64,000 nt of DNA, from assembly GCA_016125555.1 (NCBI GenBank), contig WGLN01000011.1, positions 1 to 64,000 on the forward strand, read 5' to 3'. Below are positions 25,738 to 34,487 of this stretch, one piece after another (the stretch's first letter is position 1; every line of letters begins with the position of its first letter). This DNA is from Porphyrobacter sp. GTDB taxonomy: Bacteria; Pseudomonadota; Alphaproteobacteria; Sphingomonadales; Sphingomonadaceae. Under the pieces are notes generated by a model that worked only from the letters and a program-made list of their open reading frames with translations, was not told the DNA's origin and made no database searches. Position numbers and translations under genes: made by a program.

Positions 25738-28422
25738 TCAGCGCGCGGCGAGCCACGCCCGCAGTTCCGACTGCAGGCGCGGATCGCGCGCGATGCGATC
25801 CTTGAGCCCCGCCAGCGCGCGCGCGACCGGGCGCTGCTCGTCCTCCGGCAGGCCGGCGCGCAGCGCCTCCAGCTTGGCGATCATCGCCGGATCGTAGGAG
25901 CTTCCCACCAGACCGGCGATGAAGCGCGTGCGAGCCGAGGCATCGACCAGCGGTTCGACCTCGGCGAGGTTCGCGAGCACGAAGTCGTAGGCCAGCTCCG
26001 GGTGGCGCCGCGCCACGGAGGAGATGATCTGCGAACTGTCGGTCGCACTGGGACGGCCGCTCAACGCCAGTTGCAGCGCCTCCTGCGCCAGGGCCTCGTC
26101 CTCGGTCGCCCCCGCGAGCGACCAGTAGGTGGTGCGCTCCACCGCGCTGGTCGAGCTTTCCGCAAGCCGCACGATCTGCTCCCAGTCCGCACGGGTGGCG
26201 TTGCGACCGGCGATGGCGAGCCAGGTGGTCTTGAGCGGCCCGTCGAGCGCGCGCGGGTTTTCCGCAAGCATCGCGAAACGGCGCCGCGCCTCGCCGATCA
26301 CCTCGGGGTCGCCCATCGCCGAAAGCGCGCCGAGCAGCGCAACCCGCAGGTTCGAATCCGCGACCGGCTCGCCTTCCTTCACATCATAGCCGAGCGCGGC
26401 GAGCCTCTCGCCGAAGCGCTCCTGCGCGATGCCGAGCAGCTTCGCCTTGTCGGCATCGGCGTTCTGCGCGCGGTCGAGCAGGCTTTCGAGCCGCGAATAG
26501 CGCTCGGCTGCGTCGGTTGCGACCACCGGGTTGGCGTCCTGCGGAACCGCGGCGAGCAGGTCGAGCGCCGGGCCGAGGGGCTGGTAGCCGGCATTGGCCA
26601 GCGCCATGTTGTCGGCCACCAGCCCGAGCTGGTCGATCGGGGCGAAGCCCGGCAGCGCGGCGGTCAGCTGGGCGAGCATCTCGGGGCCGTAGAGCGTGCG
26701 GAAGTAGCCGAGCTGGCCGCCGTTGACGATCACCGGGCCGCAACCGGGCAGCGTGTAACTGGCGGTGCCTTCGAGAACCTGGCGCTCGCCCGGTCCGGAG
26801 CCGTGCGAAAGCAGCAGCGGCACGCGCCAGCGCTGCGGATTGGCGGCGGCTTCATCCTTGCGATCACGGCTGAACTCGCTCTGCGAGAGGGTGAGCTGCG
26901 TGTTCCCGGCCGCACAGGTCGCGCTTTCGAGCTTCACCAGCGGGATGCCCGGCTGCAGGGTGAAGTCATGCGCGATCGCGGTGAGGCCGGGTGCACCGGC
27001 GGCCTCGATCGCGCTCCACAGGTCATCGCTCTGGGTGTTGCCGTAGGCGTGATCGTGCATGTAGCGCCGCAGCCCGTCGCGCCAGGTGTCCTCCCCGGCG
27101 AAGGCTTCGAGCATGGAAATCACCGCTTCACCCTTCTGGTAGGTGATCGCGTCGAAGGCCTGATTGGTCTCCTCGACGGTGCGGATCTTCTGCACCACGG
27201 GGTGGGTCGAGGCGAAACCGTCGAGCGACATCGCCGCCTCGCGGCCCCCGACGCGGGAGAGCAGGGGATACCAGTCGGGGTGGAAATGGTCGCTCGCCTT
27301 CGTTTCCATCCAGCTGGCGAAGCCTTCGTTGAGCCACAGGTCGTCCCACCATGCCATCGTCACGAGATCGCCGAACCACTGGTGCGCAACCTCGTGCGCC
27401 TGCACGGAAGCGATCCGCTGACGCGTGGCGGGCGAGGTGATGGTGGGGTCGTCGAGCAGGATCCGCTCGAAGGTGAAGATCCCGCCCCAGTTCTCCATCG
27501 CCCCGAAGAACTGCGAGCTGCCCGGCCCGGCGACATTGTCGAGCTTGGGAAGCGGGAAGCTGACGCCGAAATAGTCGCCGTAATAGGGCATGAGCTTGGC
27601 GAGCTCGTCGAGCGCGTAGCGGCCCTGCTCGCCGCTACCGGCCGGGCCGACGATGCCGACCTCGGTCCCGTCGTCGGCCTTCTTGGCAAGCCGCTCGAAG
27701 TCGCCGAGAGCGAAGAACAGCAGGTAGGAGGACATCCTCGGCGTGGTCTGGAACACCACGCGCTTGCGCCCGTTGCCGAGCGGGGTCTCGCTCGCGATCG
27801 GCATGTTGCTGACCGCCATCAGCTTCTCGGGCACGATCGCGGAGAGATCGAAGGTCGCCTTGTAGCTCGGCTCGTCGAAGGTCGGCGCGAAGCGGCGCGC
27901 GTCGGGGGCCTCGAACTGGGTGAACAGCCCGCGCACCTGCTCGCCGGTGCGCTTGTCGGGATAATCGAGCGCGAACAGGCCGTTGGCCTGGGTGTTGATC
28001 GTTCCGGCGTAATCGGTTTCGAGCCGGTAGCGGCCGGGCGCCAGCATGGCGGGCGCGGTGAAGGTGGCGGTCTGCGCATCGGCGTCAGTCGAAACGGTCA
28101 GCGTCACCGGCGCTCCGCCCCCGGCGGGCACCAGCCGCGCGCGGGTGATGTCGAGCGCATTGGCGCTCAGCGTCACGGTCCGGCTCGGCGCGAAAAGCTC
28201 GAAGTCCACCGCGCTCGAGGCGGTGAAGGAGAGGTTTTCGGCATCGGGGGTGACGGTGATCGCATAGTGCGAAGGGCGGGCGATACGCGGCAGGTCGCTG
28301 GGAACCGTTTCGGGCAGGGGGCGCGCCGCGGCCGGCGGCGGGGGGGTTTCGGCATGGGCGGCGAAATTGGCGGTGCCCGCCAGCAGCAGGGCGGCAAGAG
28401 ACGAAACAGAAGCAAAGCGCAT
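25738..28422 (-). CDS. M1 family aminopeptidase, exported, zinc-dependent
   Basis: The 894-residue protein has a signal peptide (MRFASVSSLAALLLAGTANFAAHA), a beta-sheet N-domain, GAMEN for substrate N-terminus recognition, the zinc site HEVAHQWFGD (His343-His347) with the third ligand Glu in NEGFASW, and a long helical ERAP1-like C-domain. The length is typical for PepN/ERAP-like members. It removes N-terminal residues from peptides, here in the periplasm or outside. ATG 28422 with GGAGAG just upstream is chosen; the frame stays open much further up without gene character. The 210 bases between its end and 25527 show no feature. Confidence 0.9.
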   Translation of the reverse strand: MRFASVSSLAALLLAGTANFAAHAETPPPPAAARPLPETVPSDLPRIARPSHYAITVTPDAENLSFTASSAVDFELFAPSRTVTLSANALDITRARLVPAGGGAPVTLTVSTDADAQTATFTAPAMLAPGRYRLETDYAGTINTQANGLFALDYPDKRTGEQVRGLFTQFEAPDARRFAPTFDEPSYKATFDLSAIVPEKLMAVSNMPIASETPLGNGRKRVVFQTTPRMSSYLLFFALGDFERLAKKADDGTEVGIVGPAGSGEQGRYALDELAKLMPYYGDYFGVSFPLPKLDNVAGPGSSQFFGAMENWGGIFTFERILLDDPTITSPATRQRIASVQAHEVAHQWFGDLVTMAWWDDLWLNEGFASWMETKASDHFHPDWYPLLSRVGGREAAMSLDGFASTHPVVQKIRTVEETNQAFDAITYQKGEAVISMLEAFAGEDTWRDGLRRYMHDHAYGNTQSDDLWSAIEAAGAPGLTAIAHDFTLQPGIPLVKLESATCAAGNTQLTLSQSEFSRDRKDEAAANPQRWRVPLLLSHGSGPGERQVLEGTASYTLPGCGPVIVNGGQLGYFRTLYGPEMLAQLTAALPGFAPIDQLGLVADNMALANAGYQPLGPALDLLAAVPQDANPVVATDAAERYSRLESLLDRAQNADADKAKLLGIAQERFGERLAALGYDVKEGEPVADSNLRVALLGALSAMGDPEVIGEARRRFAMLAENPRALDGPLKTTWLAIAGRNATRADWEQIVRLAESSTSAVERTTYWSLAGATEDEALAQEALQLALSGRPSATDSSQIISSVARRHPELAYDFVLANLAEVEPLVDASARTRFIAGLVGSSYDPAMIAKLEALRAGLPEDEQRPVARALAGLKDRIARDPRLQSELRAWLAAR

Positions 28423-28689
28423 GAAAACTCTCCGGAACGTAAATCGACCCTGGCCGTGACCTGTCGCTCGGCATGATCCACGAGTCGCCAAAGCAGGTAT
28501 CGGCGGGGTTGGCGAAGGTCCACCCCTGACGGGCGAAAAGGCGCGATCGGCCCTTGTCCCCCGTAGAACGCACCAGCGCTGCTTAACGGGGGATGACGGC
28601 GGCGGAAAACCGCACCGCCGCGGCGTGTCCGGGCTGGCGCGGCAGCCGGCGAAGGTGCATTCCGGCAGCTTACCGAGAGGAGAGGTGAC

Positions 28690-29583
28690 GTGGGTCTGCG
28701 ACATGCCGGATGCCTGGGCCTGCTGGCCGCCGCGCTGAGCGGCTGTGCGCCGATGGCGCAGGCGCAAGCGACAGGGGAAAGCACCCCCGCGGCCGCGCCG
28801 CAGGAGCGCGCGCCCGCGCTCCTCGCATACAAGACCGTGCCGAAGCGCCAGCTGTTCCTGCATGTCTTCTCGCCCGATCCGGCCGTCTTCCCCGGCGCGC
28901 GCCCGGCGATCCTGTTCTTCCACGGTGGCGGCTGGGTGGAGGGCGATGCGGCGCGCTTCTACGACCAGGCGCAGCATCTCGCGGACAAGGGCATGGTTGC
29001 CGTGTCCGCCGATTACCGGATCGCGGGCCGCGACGGCAGCGATCCCCGCGCCGCGCTCGCCGATGCCTTCTCGGCGATGCGCTACCTGCGCGCGCATGCC
29101 GCAGCGCTGCTCATCGATCCTGCGCGCATCGCCGCCGGGGGTGGGTCGGCAGGCGGACAGCTTGCCGCAGCGCTCGCCACGGTGGCGGACATGGACGATC
29201 CGGGCGATGATGCCCGCACATCGGTGCGGCCCGCCGCTCTGGTGCTGTTCAACCCGGTCATCGACAACGGGCCGGGCGGTTACGGGTATGAGCGGGTGGC
29301 GGCGTATTGGAAGGATTTCTCGCCGCTGCACAATATCGGCCCCGGACACCCGCCGACGCTGATCATGCTCGGAACGAAGGATGCGCTCGTCCCGGTCGCC
29401 ACCGGTCAGACCTATTGCGACAAGGTGCGCGCGGTCGGCGGGGCGTGCCGGCTGGAGCTTTACGAAGGCCAGCCGCACGCCTTCTTCGCCCGGAACGTGT
29501 CGCCGCGCTACTACCGCGAGACGCTTGCGGCGATGGACGATTTCCTCGCTGCGCTCGGCTTCATCGCCGCGCCGGACGGATAG
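28690..29583 (+). CDS. alpha/beta hydrolase lipoprotein, acetyl-esterase-like (BD-FAE/HSL type)
   Basis: The 297-residue protein starts at GTG 28690 behind AGGAGAGGTGAC. A lipoprotein signal ends in LSGC. The mature part has HGGGWVEGDAARFY, the nucleophile motif GGGSAGG, GTKDALVPV and a late QPHAF with the His. This matches the esterases (BD-FAE, acetylxylan-esterase-like) that occur in glycan loci. It is convergent with the glycosidase-like gene at 29602, 18 bases away. It may remove acyl groups from the glycan. Confidence 0.8.
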   Translation: MGLRHAGCLGLLAAALSGCAPMAQAQATGESTPAAAPQERAPALLAYKTVPKRQLFLHVFSPDPAVFPGARPAILFFHGGGWVEGDAARFYDQAQHLADKGMVAVSADYRIAGRDGSDPRAALADAFSAMRYLRAHAAALLIDPARIAAGGGSAGGQLAAALATVADMDDPGDDARTSVRPAALVLFNPVIDNGPGGYGYERVAAYWKDFSPLHNIGPGHPPTLIMLGTKDALVPVATGQTYCDKVRAVGGACRLELYEGQPHAFFARNVSPRYYRETLAAMDDFLAALGFIAAPDG

Positions 29584-29601
29584 GCGCTACATCGCGCAGC
29601 G

Positions 29602-30891
29602 TCAGTCCGCCTCGGCGTCGGCCAGCGCCTGCATCTTCTCGTATCCGGCCGCCTTGAGAAAGGTCAGTGCCCTGTCCTTGAACGCCGCGCGGGTCGGCTC
29701 TGCCCCCGTCTCGCGGCAGGACTCCACCACGAAGTCCCGCATCGCGCGCAGGTAATCGCGGTGGAGCACATAAAGCGCGCGCTTGCGCCCGCTCTCGTCC
29801 ACCAGCGACATCTCGCGCGAGGTGCCGTCCTCGGCATATTCGTTGTTGTAGAGCTGCCAGATCAGCGCGAAGGGCAGGTCCTGTTCGATCGCGACCTGCA
29901 TGACGAAGCGGCTTTTCATGTACTGCTGCTTGACCGTCAGCGGCTTCTTGCGATCGGCATGAAAGCCGTATTCCCCGATGAATACGCGCCGGGCGAAGGG
30001 CAGGTCCGGCTTGGGCTTGAGCTGTCCTTCGAGATAGGCGAGCACCTGGGTGAGCGGCTGTCGGATCAATTCCAGATCGGGGCGCTGCGACTGCTTGATC
30101 GCCTCGTAGGCCGAGTAGGACACCAGATCGACGTCGACCTGCGGCAGCACGCTGCTGGCGACGCTGGGCTTGCCCTCCATCCCCTTGCGGGCGAGGTTCA
30201 GCTCGACATAGTGGAAAACGTCGACCTTCTCGTGCGGGACGGCGGCCTTGGCATTGTCGATGGCCAGCTGGCGGATCTTGAGCAGCGCCACCATCCCGTC
30301 GATCGCCGTGCGCGAGGGCAGGGCGTCACGGTCCTGGCGACCCAGCAGCTGCCAGTCGCCCTCCCAGTTGCCGAGCATGAACACCCTGCCCGTGCCGGAA
30401 TAGCGCTGCAGCAGCCACGCGGTCAGCGCGTACATCTCGTCGTAGTACTGCCGCGCCTCGGTCATGGTGATGCCGTCGCGCCACTTGGAATCGGTGAAGG
30501 AGTGCACCCACGCCTGGGTATAGGCGAAGTCCATGTCCAGCGCCTGCTGCAGATCGGGCGAGGCCTCGATATATTCGAGCGTCGTCTTCGCCTTGGCCGC
30601 GGCAGCGGCGGTGCCGTAATTGGGTGCGGCACCCTTGGCGAGCGAAATCTTGAGGATGTTCGAGCCCAGCGCCTCGAGCGTGCGCGCCTGTTCGAGCAGC
30701 GCGCTGCCCTTCTCGAAGCGGTAGCTGCCGCCGATCGCCTGGGCGCCGAGGACGTAATCGTAACTCCGCGCCGCGGCCTCGGGATCGGCGGCGCAGCTCT
30801 CGCCGGCCTGCGCGAAAGCAGGCGTGGCGAGGGCGAGCGCCAACCCTGCAAGGCCAGCCCATCGCAACGCTCGGGATGCGCAAGGCGTCAT
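29602..30891 (-). CDS. clan GH-A-like glycoside hydrolase, unclassified, exported
   Basis: The 429-residue protein has a signal peptide (ALRWAGLAGLALALATPAFAQA). The pattern fits an eight-fold TIM barrel: a candidate acid/base Glu177 in GNWEGDW and a candidate nucleophile Glu307 in FIGEYGF, followed by an ALIWQLYNNE strand. No named GH family was recognised. It lies 56 bases downstream of the large TonB receptor on the same strand and so is probably co-expressed with it as part of the glycan locus. The assignment to clan GH-A is inference from the two Glu contexts. Confidence 0.6.
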   Translation of the reverse strand: MTPCASRALRWAGLAGLALALATPAFAQAGESCAADPEAAARSYDYVLGAQAIGGSYRFEKGSALLEQARTLEALGSNILKISLAKGAAPNYGTAAAAAKAKTTLEYIEASPDLQQALDMDFAYTQAWVHSFTDSKWRDGITMTEARQYYDEMYALTAWLLQRYSGTGRVFMLGNWEGDWQLLGRQDRDALPSRTAIDGMVALLKIRQLAIDNAKAAVPHEKVDVFHYVELNLARKGMEGKPSVASSVLPQVDVDLVSYSAYEAIKQSQRPDLELIRQPLTQVLAYLEGQLKPKPDLPFARRVFIGEYGFHADRKKPLTVKQQYMKSRFVMQVAIEQDLPFALIWQLYNNEYAEDGTSREMSLVDESGRKRALYVLHRDYLRAMRDFVVESCRETGAEPTRAAFKDRALTFLKAAGYEKMQALADAEAD

Positions 30892-30947
30892 GATCCTGTT
30901 CCCGCGATGCGAGCGGCGACCGGACGGGCCGGCCTGCCGACCGCGCC

Positions 30948-33900
30948 TCAGAAGCTCACCGCCACGCCGAGGTTGAACTTGCGCCCGGCGAGCGAGACGT
31001 AGTTCACCAGCTGCTCGTACTTGAGGTAGCGGAACGAGCCGGTGTCGGTGAGGTTCACCGCGTCGAAGGTGAAGCGCAGGTTGCGGTTGACCTTGAAGCG
31101 CGCCGAGAAGTCCAGCTGACCGCGCGCCGCCTCGATCTCCGGCAGGGCTTCGGGCCGCGCGAAGCCGAGCTGCACGATCTCGCGCCGCGTGAACTCCGAC
31201 CGCCAGTTGTAGGCGAGACGCAGGTTGAGCCTCTTGTCGTCGTAATAGGCGGCCGCGTTGTAGGTGTATTTCGAGAGGCCGCGGCGTCCGATCTGGTCGC
31301 CTTCCTGATCCTTCAGGTCGCTGTTCTCGTCGATATAGGTGAAGTTGCCCGTCACCCCGAGATATTGCAGCAGCCCCGGCAGGTAAGTGAAGGCATGCGC
31401 CATGCCGAGCTCGATCCCCTTGAGCTTGGTGCCCCCGAAATTGCGGAAGGTGGTGACCGAGAAAACCTCGCCGTTGATGTCGTAGGGTGCGGGCACCGGG
31501 TCGCGGAATATCGTGCTGTCGATGTTCTTGATGAAGGCCGCCAGCGAGAGGTAGCTGGCCTTGCCATAATACCACTCGAGCGACGCATCGAAATTGTCCG
31601 AATGGACCGGGTTGAGGAACGGATTGCCCGCCACGCCGAAGCCCGCGAAATCCGGATCGACGTCCGAACGCGTCAGTTCGAGGCCCGGCGAGATCTGGTT
31701 GAGCGCCGGACGGCCGAGCGTGCGCGAATAGGCGAGGCGCGCGATCACGTCCTTGGACAGCGAGAAGTTGAGGTTCGCCGAGGGCAGCCAGTCGTCATAG
31801 GTGTTCTTGAAGGTGACCGTGCTGTAGCTGCGCGGCGTGCCCGGATTGATGAGATAGCCCGACGAGGTGGTCTCGGTCTCGACATAGCGCAGCCCGACAT
31901 TGCCGAACATCGGCACCGTGCCGAGCTGGGTGCGGAAATTGGCCTGCAGGTAGCCCGCCAGCGTGCTTTCGGTGACGCGGAAGCGTTCGTCGACAACCTC
32001 GTAATAGCCCGCGCCCGAATCCGGGTTGACGGCGCGGATGTCGAACAGGTTGAAGTAGTCCTGCACCGCCGAGATGTCGCAGCCTGCGGTCGAGCCGAAG
32101 GTCATCGGGATGTTGCCGCCGTAGCGGGCGAGGATCGAGGGATCGCCGGCGGTGGTGATGCATTGCGACAGGAAGGTCGAGGTGGCCGAAAGGCCGGCAT
32201 CCGAGGTGCTGGCCGGGTTCAGCGGCACGGCCCAGACGTTGACCGACTGCACCGGGTCGCGCACGCCATCCCCGAGGATCGCTGCCGCCCCGCCGCCTTC
32301 GTTGGCGTTCTCGTAGCGCGCGCGCGAGAAGCTGCGATCACCCCAGCGGAAACCGGCCTGGAACGATTCGAAGAAGCTCATGTCCGGCTCCCAGGTCGCA
32401 TCGATCCGGAAGGAATCGTCGGTGTTCTTCGTGTCGGCCGCGTTGCGCTGATACTGCCGGTAGCGATAGCGCTCGTAGCTCAGATCGCCCGGGTTCAGCA
32501 CCACCAGCTGGTCCTCGGGCACCACCGAGGTGACCCCGTAGGCGGTGCTCGGGAAGGGGTCCTCGTAGAAGGTGACGTTGGGGATCAGGTTGTCGCCGAG
32601 GTTGAAGTCGACGATGTTGTAGAAATCCTGCGCGTTGAAGCGCGGGTTGGCGCCGCCCTGCTGCTCGATCGACGCGCTGAGCTGGCCGAAATTGAGCGTC
32701 GTCGCCTTGCCGCGCGAGGTCGCGCCCTTGGCGAAGATGCTGAAATTGGGGGCCACGTCCCAGGTCGCCTCGAGCGAATATTGCTGCGAATTGCGCGCGG
32801 TCTCGTTGATCGAGGGCGCCGCGCCGACGCGGGTCGTGAAGGAGGCGAGGCGCCCCGCGGTCAGCACGTAGACATCGCCGAAATCGGGCGTGGTGCCGAG
32901 CTGCTCGAAGGTCGCCGCCGGCCCGCTCGAGAGGTAGCCCGAACGCGGGACGTTTGACACGAGATTCATGTTGGCGCCGGTCAGCAGCTGGTCGAGATCG
33001 GTCAGCACCACATCGAAGCGCACGTCGAGATTCGAGGCGGGCTGCCACTGCAGTGTGCCATTGAACGACCGGCGGGTGTCGTCGCGGAAGCGTTCGGACA
33101 CGCCGAAAGCGCCGGGGATGTAATAGACATCATTGGCATCGCTCAACCCGTCGCCGTTGGGATCGTCGAAGGCGTAGCGATAGGGGTTGGGCTGCGATCC
33201 CCCGCCGACGGCGTTGGGGATGTTCGCGAGCTGGAAGAAGTTGTAGTTCGCCGCGCTCTGGTTGTTGCCGAGACTGGCGGGCGGATCGACGTCGCCGGTG
33301 CGGCGGGTCCAGATGCCGGGGGAATCATAGACCTCGTTGCCGCCGTAGACATAGGCGTAGCTGGCGATCTCCTTGTAGCCGACATTGAGGATCACCCCGA
33401 AGTCACCCAAGGGCGTGTCGAGGAATTTCTTCTGCAGGAAGGCGTTGGCGTCCTGGCGGCTGAGATCGCCCACGTCGGAGAACTTCTGCGTGCCCGAGAG
33501 GTTGACGATCAGGTTCCGCTTGCCGCTCAGCGGGGCGCGGGTCTGGAGGTTGATGGTGCCGCCGAGCGAGCCTTCGATCTGGTCGGCGGTGAGCGCCTTG
33601 AGGATCTCCACGCCCGCGAACAGCTCGGCCGGCAGGTCCTGGAAGTTGACGCTGCGGTCGTTGCCGTTGCTGAGGTCGACGTCCCCGGTGCCCGAGGTGA
33701 GCGCGCCGTTGATGGTGACGTTGTTCTCTGACAGGCCGCGCACCTGCACCTGCTTGCCTTCGCCGTCGTTGCCGCGGTTGACCTGAACGCCGGTGATGCG
33801 CTGGAGCGCCTCGGCGATGTTGTCGTTGGCGAGCTGGCCGATGTCCTCGGCGTTGATGACGTCCTTGATCTCGGTCGCCTGGCGCTTCTCGTCGATCGCG

Positions 33901-34106
33901 CTTTCGATCGACTGGCGCACGCCCGAGACGACGATGACGTTCTGCGATGCCGCGTCGTCGGCTGCAGTGCCGCTGTCGACCTCGACGGGTGGTTCGTCGC
34001 CGGAAGCCGGGGTGCTGTCCTGCGCCGCGGCGGCCGAGCATCCGAGGCTCAGGGCGGCTGCCATCAGGGCGAATCGCGAGCCCGAGGCGACTAGATGCTG
34101 CTTCAT
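30948..34106 (-). CDS. TonB-dependent receptor, large glycan-uptake type
   Basis: The 1052-residue outer-membrane receptor has a signal peptide and a plug with VSGVRQSIESAIDEKRQATEIKDVINAEDIGQLANDNIAEALQRITGVQVNR. This is the start characteristic of the Caulobacter/sphingomonad family of carbohydrate receptors such as MalA. The barrel ends in a terminal Phe (NLGVAVSF). It imports an oligosaccharide using TonB-ExbBD, which is not in this window. A GGGGAG lies upstream of ATG 34106. The AT-rich box at 34267-34282 lies upstream. Confidence 0.92.
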   Translation of the reverse strand: MKQHLVASGSRFALMAAALSLGCSAAAAQDSTPASGDEPPVEVDSGTAADDAASQNVIVVSGVRQSIESAIDEKRQATEIKDVINAEDIGQLANDNIAEALQRITGVQVNRGNDGEGKQVQVRGLSENNVTINGALTSGTGDVDLSNGNDRSVNFQDLPAELFAGVEILKALTADQIEGSLGGTINLQTRAPLSGKRNLIVNLSGTQKFSDVGDLSRQDANAFLQKKFLDTPLGDFGVILNVGYKEIASYAYVYGGNEVYDSPGIWTRRTGDVDPPASLGNNQSAANYNFFQLANIPNAVGGGSQPNPYRYAFDDPNGDGLSDANDVYYIPGAFGVSERFRDDTRRSFNGTLQWQPASNLDVRFDVVLTDLDQLLTGANMNLVSNVPRSGYLSSGPAATFEQLGTTPDFGDVYVLTAGRLASFTTRVGAAPSINETARNSQQYSLEATWDVAPNFSIFAKGATSRGKATTLNFGQLSASIEQQGGANPRFNAQDFYNIVDFNLGDNLIPNVTFYEDPFPSTAYGVTSVVPEDQLVVLNPGDLSYERYRYRQYQRNAADTKNTDDSFRIDATWEPDMSFFESFQAGFRWGDRSFSRARYENANEGGGAAAILGDGVRDPVQSVNVWAVPLNPASTSDAGLSATSTFLSQCITTAGDPSILARYGGNIPMTFGSTAGCDISAVQDYFNLFDIRAVNPDSGAGYYEVVDERFRVTESTLAGYLQANFRTQLGTVPMFGNVGLRYVETETTSSGYLINPGTPRSYSTVTFKNTYDDWLPSANLNFSLSKDVIARLAYSRTLGRPALNQISPGLELTRSDVDPDFAGFGVAGNPFLNPVHSDNFDASLEWYYGKASYLSLAAFIKNIDSTIFRDPVPAPYDINGEVFSVTTFRNFGGTKLKGIELGMAHAFTYLPGLLQYLGVTGNFTYIDENSDLKDQEGDQIGRRGLSKYTYNAAAYYDDKRLNLRLAYNWRSEFTRREIVQLGFARPEALPEIEAARGQLDFSARFKVNRNLRFTFDAVNLTDTGSFRYLKYEQLVNYVSLAGRKFNLGVAVSF

Positions 34107-34266
34107 GATTTCACTCCCCCCCAAAGCCGTTGGCGGCTTTTTCTCGACGTCTGTGTTTTTCGAAGGTTGTCGAGCCCCTGGGCCTTTCAGCGCGAAGCGA
34201 ATCCGCGCACCCGGCCACATTCCTCTCTCACCCCTCGCGGCGAAATCTACACCGCGATTCGGATTA

Positions 34267-34282
34267 GTAAAGAAAATTGTTT
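34267..34282. promoter_or_regulatory. AT-rich operator candidate, receptor side (site A)
   Basis: GTAAAGAAAATTGTTT lies about 160 bases before the receptor start. It is repeated exactly, 16 of 16 bases, at 42886-42901 in front of the mannose-6-phosphate isomerase. Its core GAAA-N4-TTTC is an inverted repeat. AT-rich palindromes of this kind suit ROK-type repressors, and one such regulator is encoded at 38863. Confidence 0.55.
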
Positions 34283-34426
34283 CATTTAAATTGCCGCGCT
34301 TCGTGGGTCCGAGCGGAACGCTGCGACCGATTGCCTGCGGATGAAGGGGGATTGCTGAAGGCGAGGACTGAAGATTGCCGCGCCTCGCTGCCGCAGGGCG
34401 CATTAGCGCTTGACCCAGCGTGCCGC

Positions 34427-34450
34427 TTATTAATAAAATGGTTTTTGTAA
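34427..34450. promoter_or_regulatory. AT-rich operator candidate, GH2 side (site B)
   Basis: This stretch contains AAAATGGTTT (34435-34444), one change from the AAAATTGTTT core shared by sites A and C. It lies about 40 bases before the GH2 start codon at 34488 and is flanked by TTA and TAA. Confidence 0.4.
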
Positions 34451-34487
34451 ATCAGGCGGGTTGGACTCGCCGGGGGGAGGGGTATCA

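Larger units (their letters stand above)
34107..34487. other. 381-base divergent control region between the receptor and GH2 genes
   Basis: No gene is present. The region carries two AT-rich boxes (34267-34282 and 34427-34450) near the two divergent starts and is otherwise unremarkable. A frame upstream of the receptor in this gap is not gene-like. Confidence 0.6.

Noticed and set aside
25546..28476. 976-residue open frame antisense to the M1 aminopeptidase
   Set aside because: It is the mirror of a clear zinc peptidase with HExxH and no homologous domain is visible.
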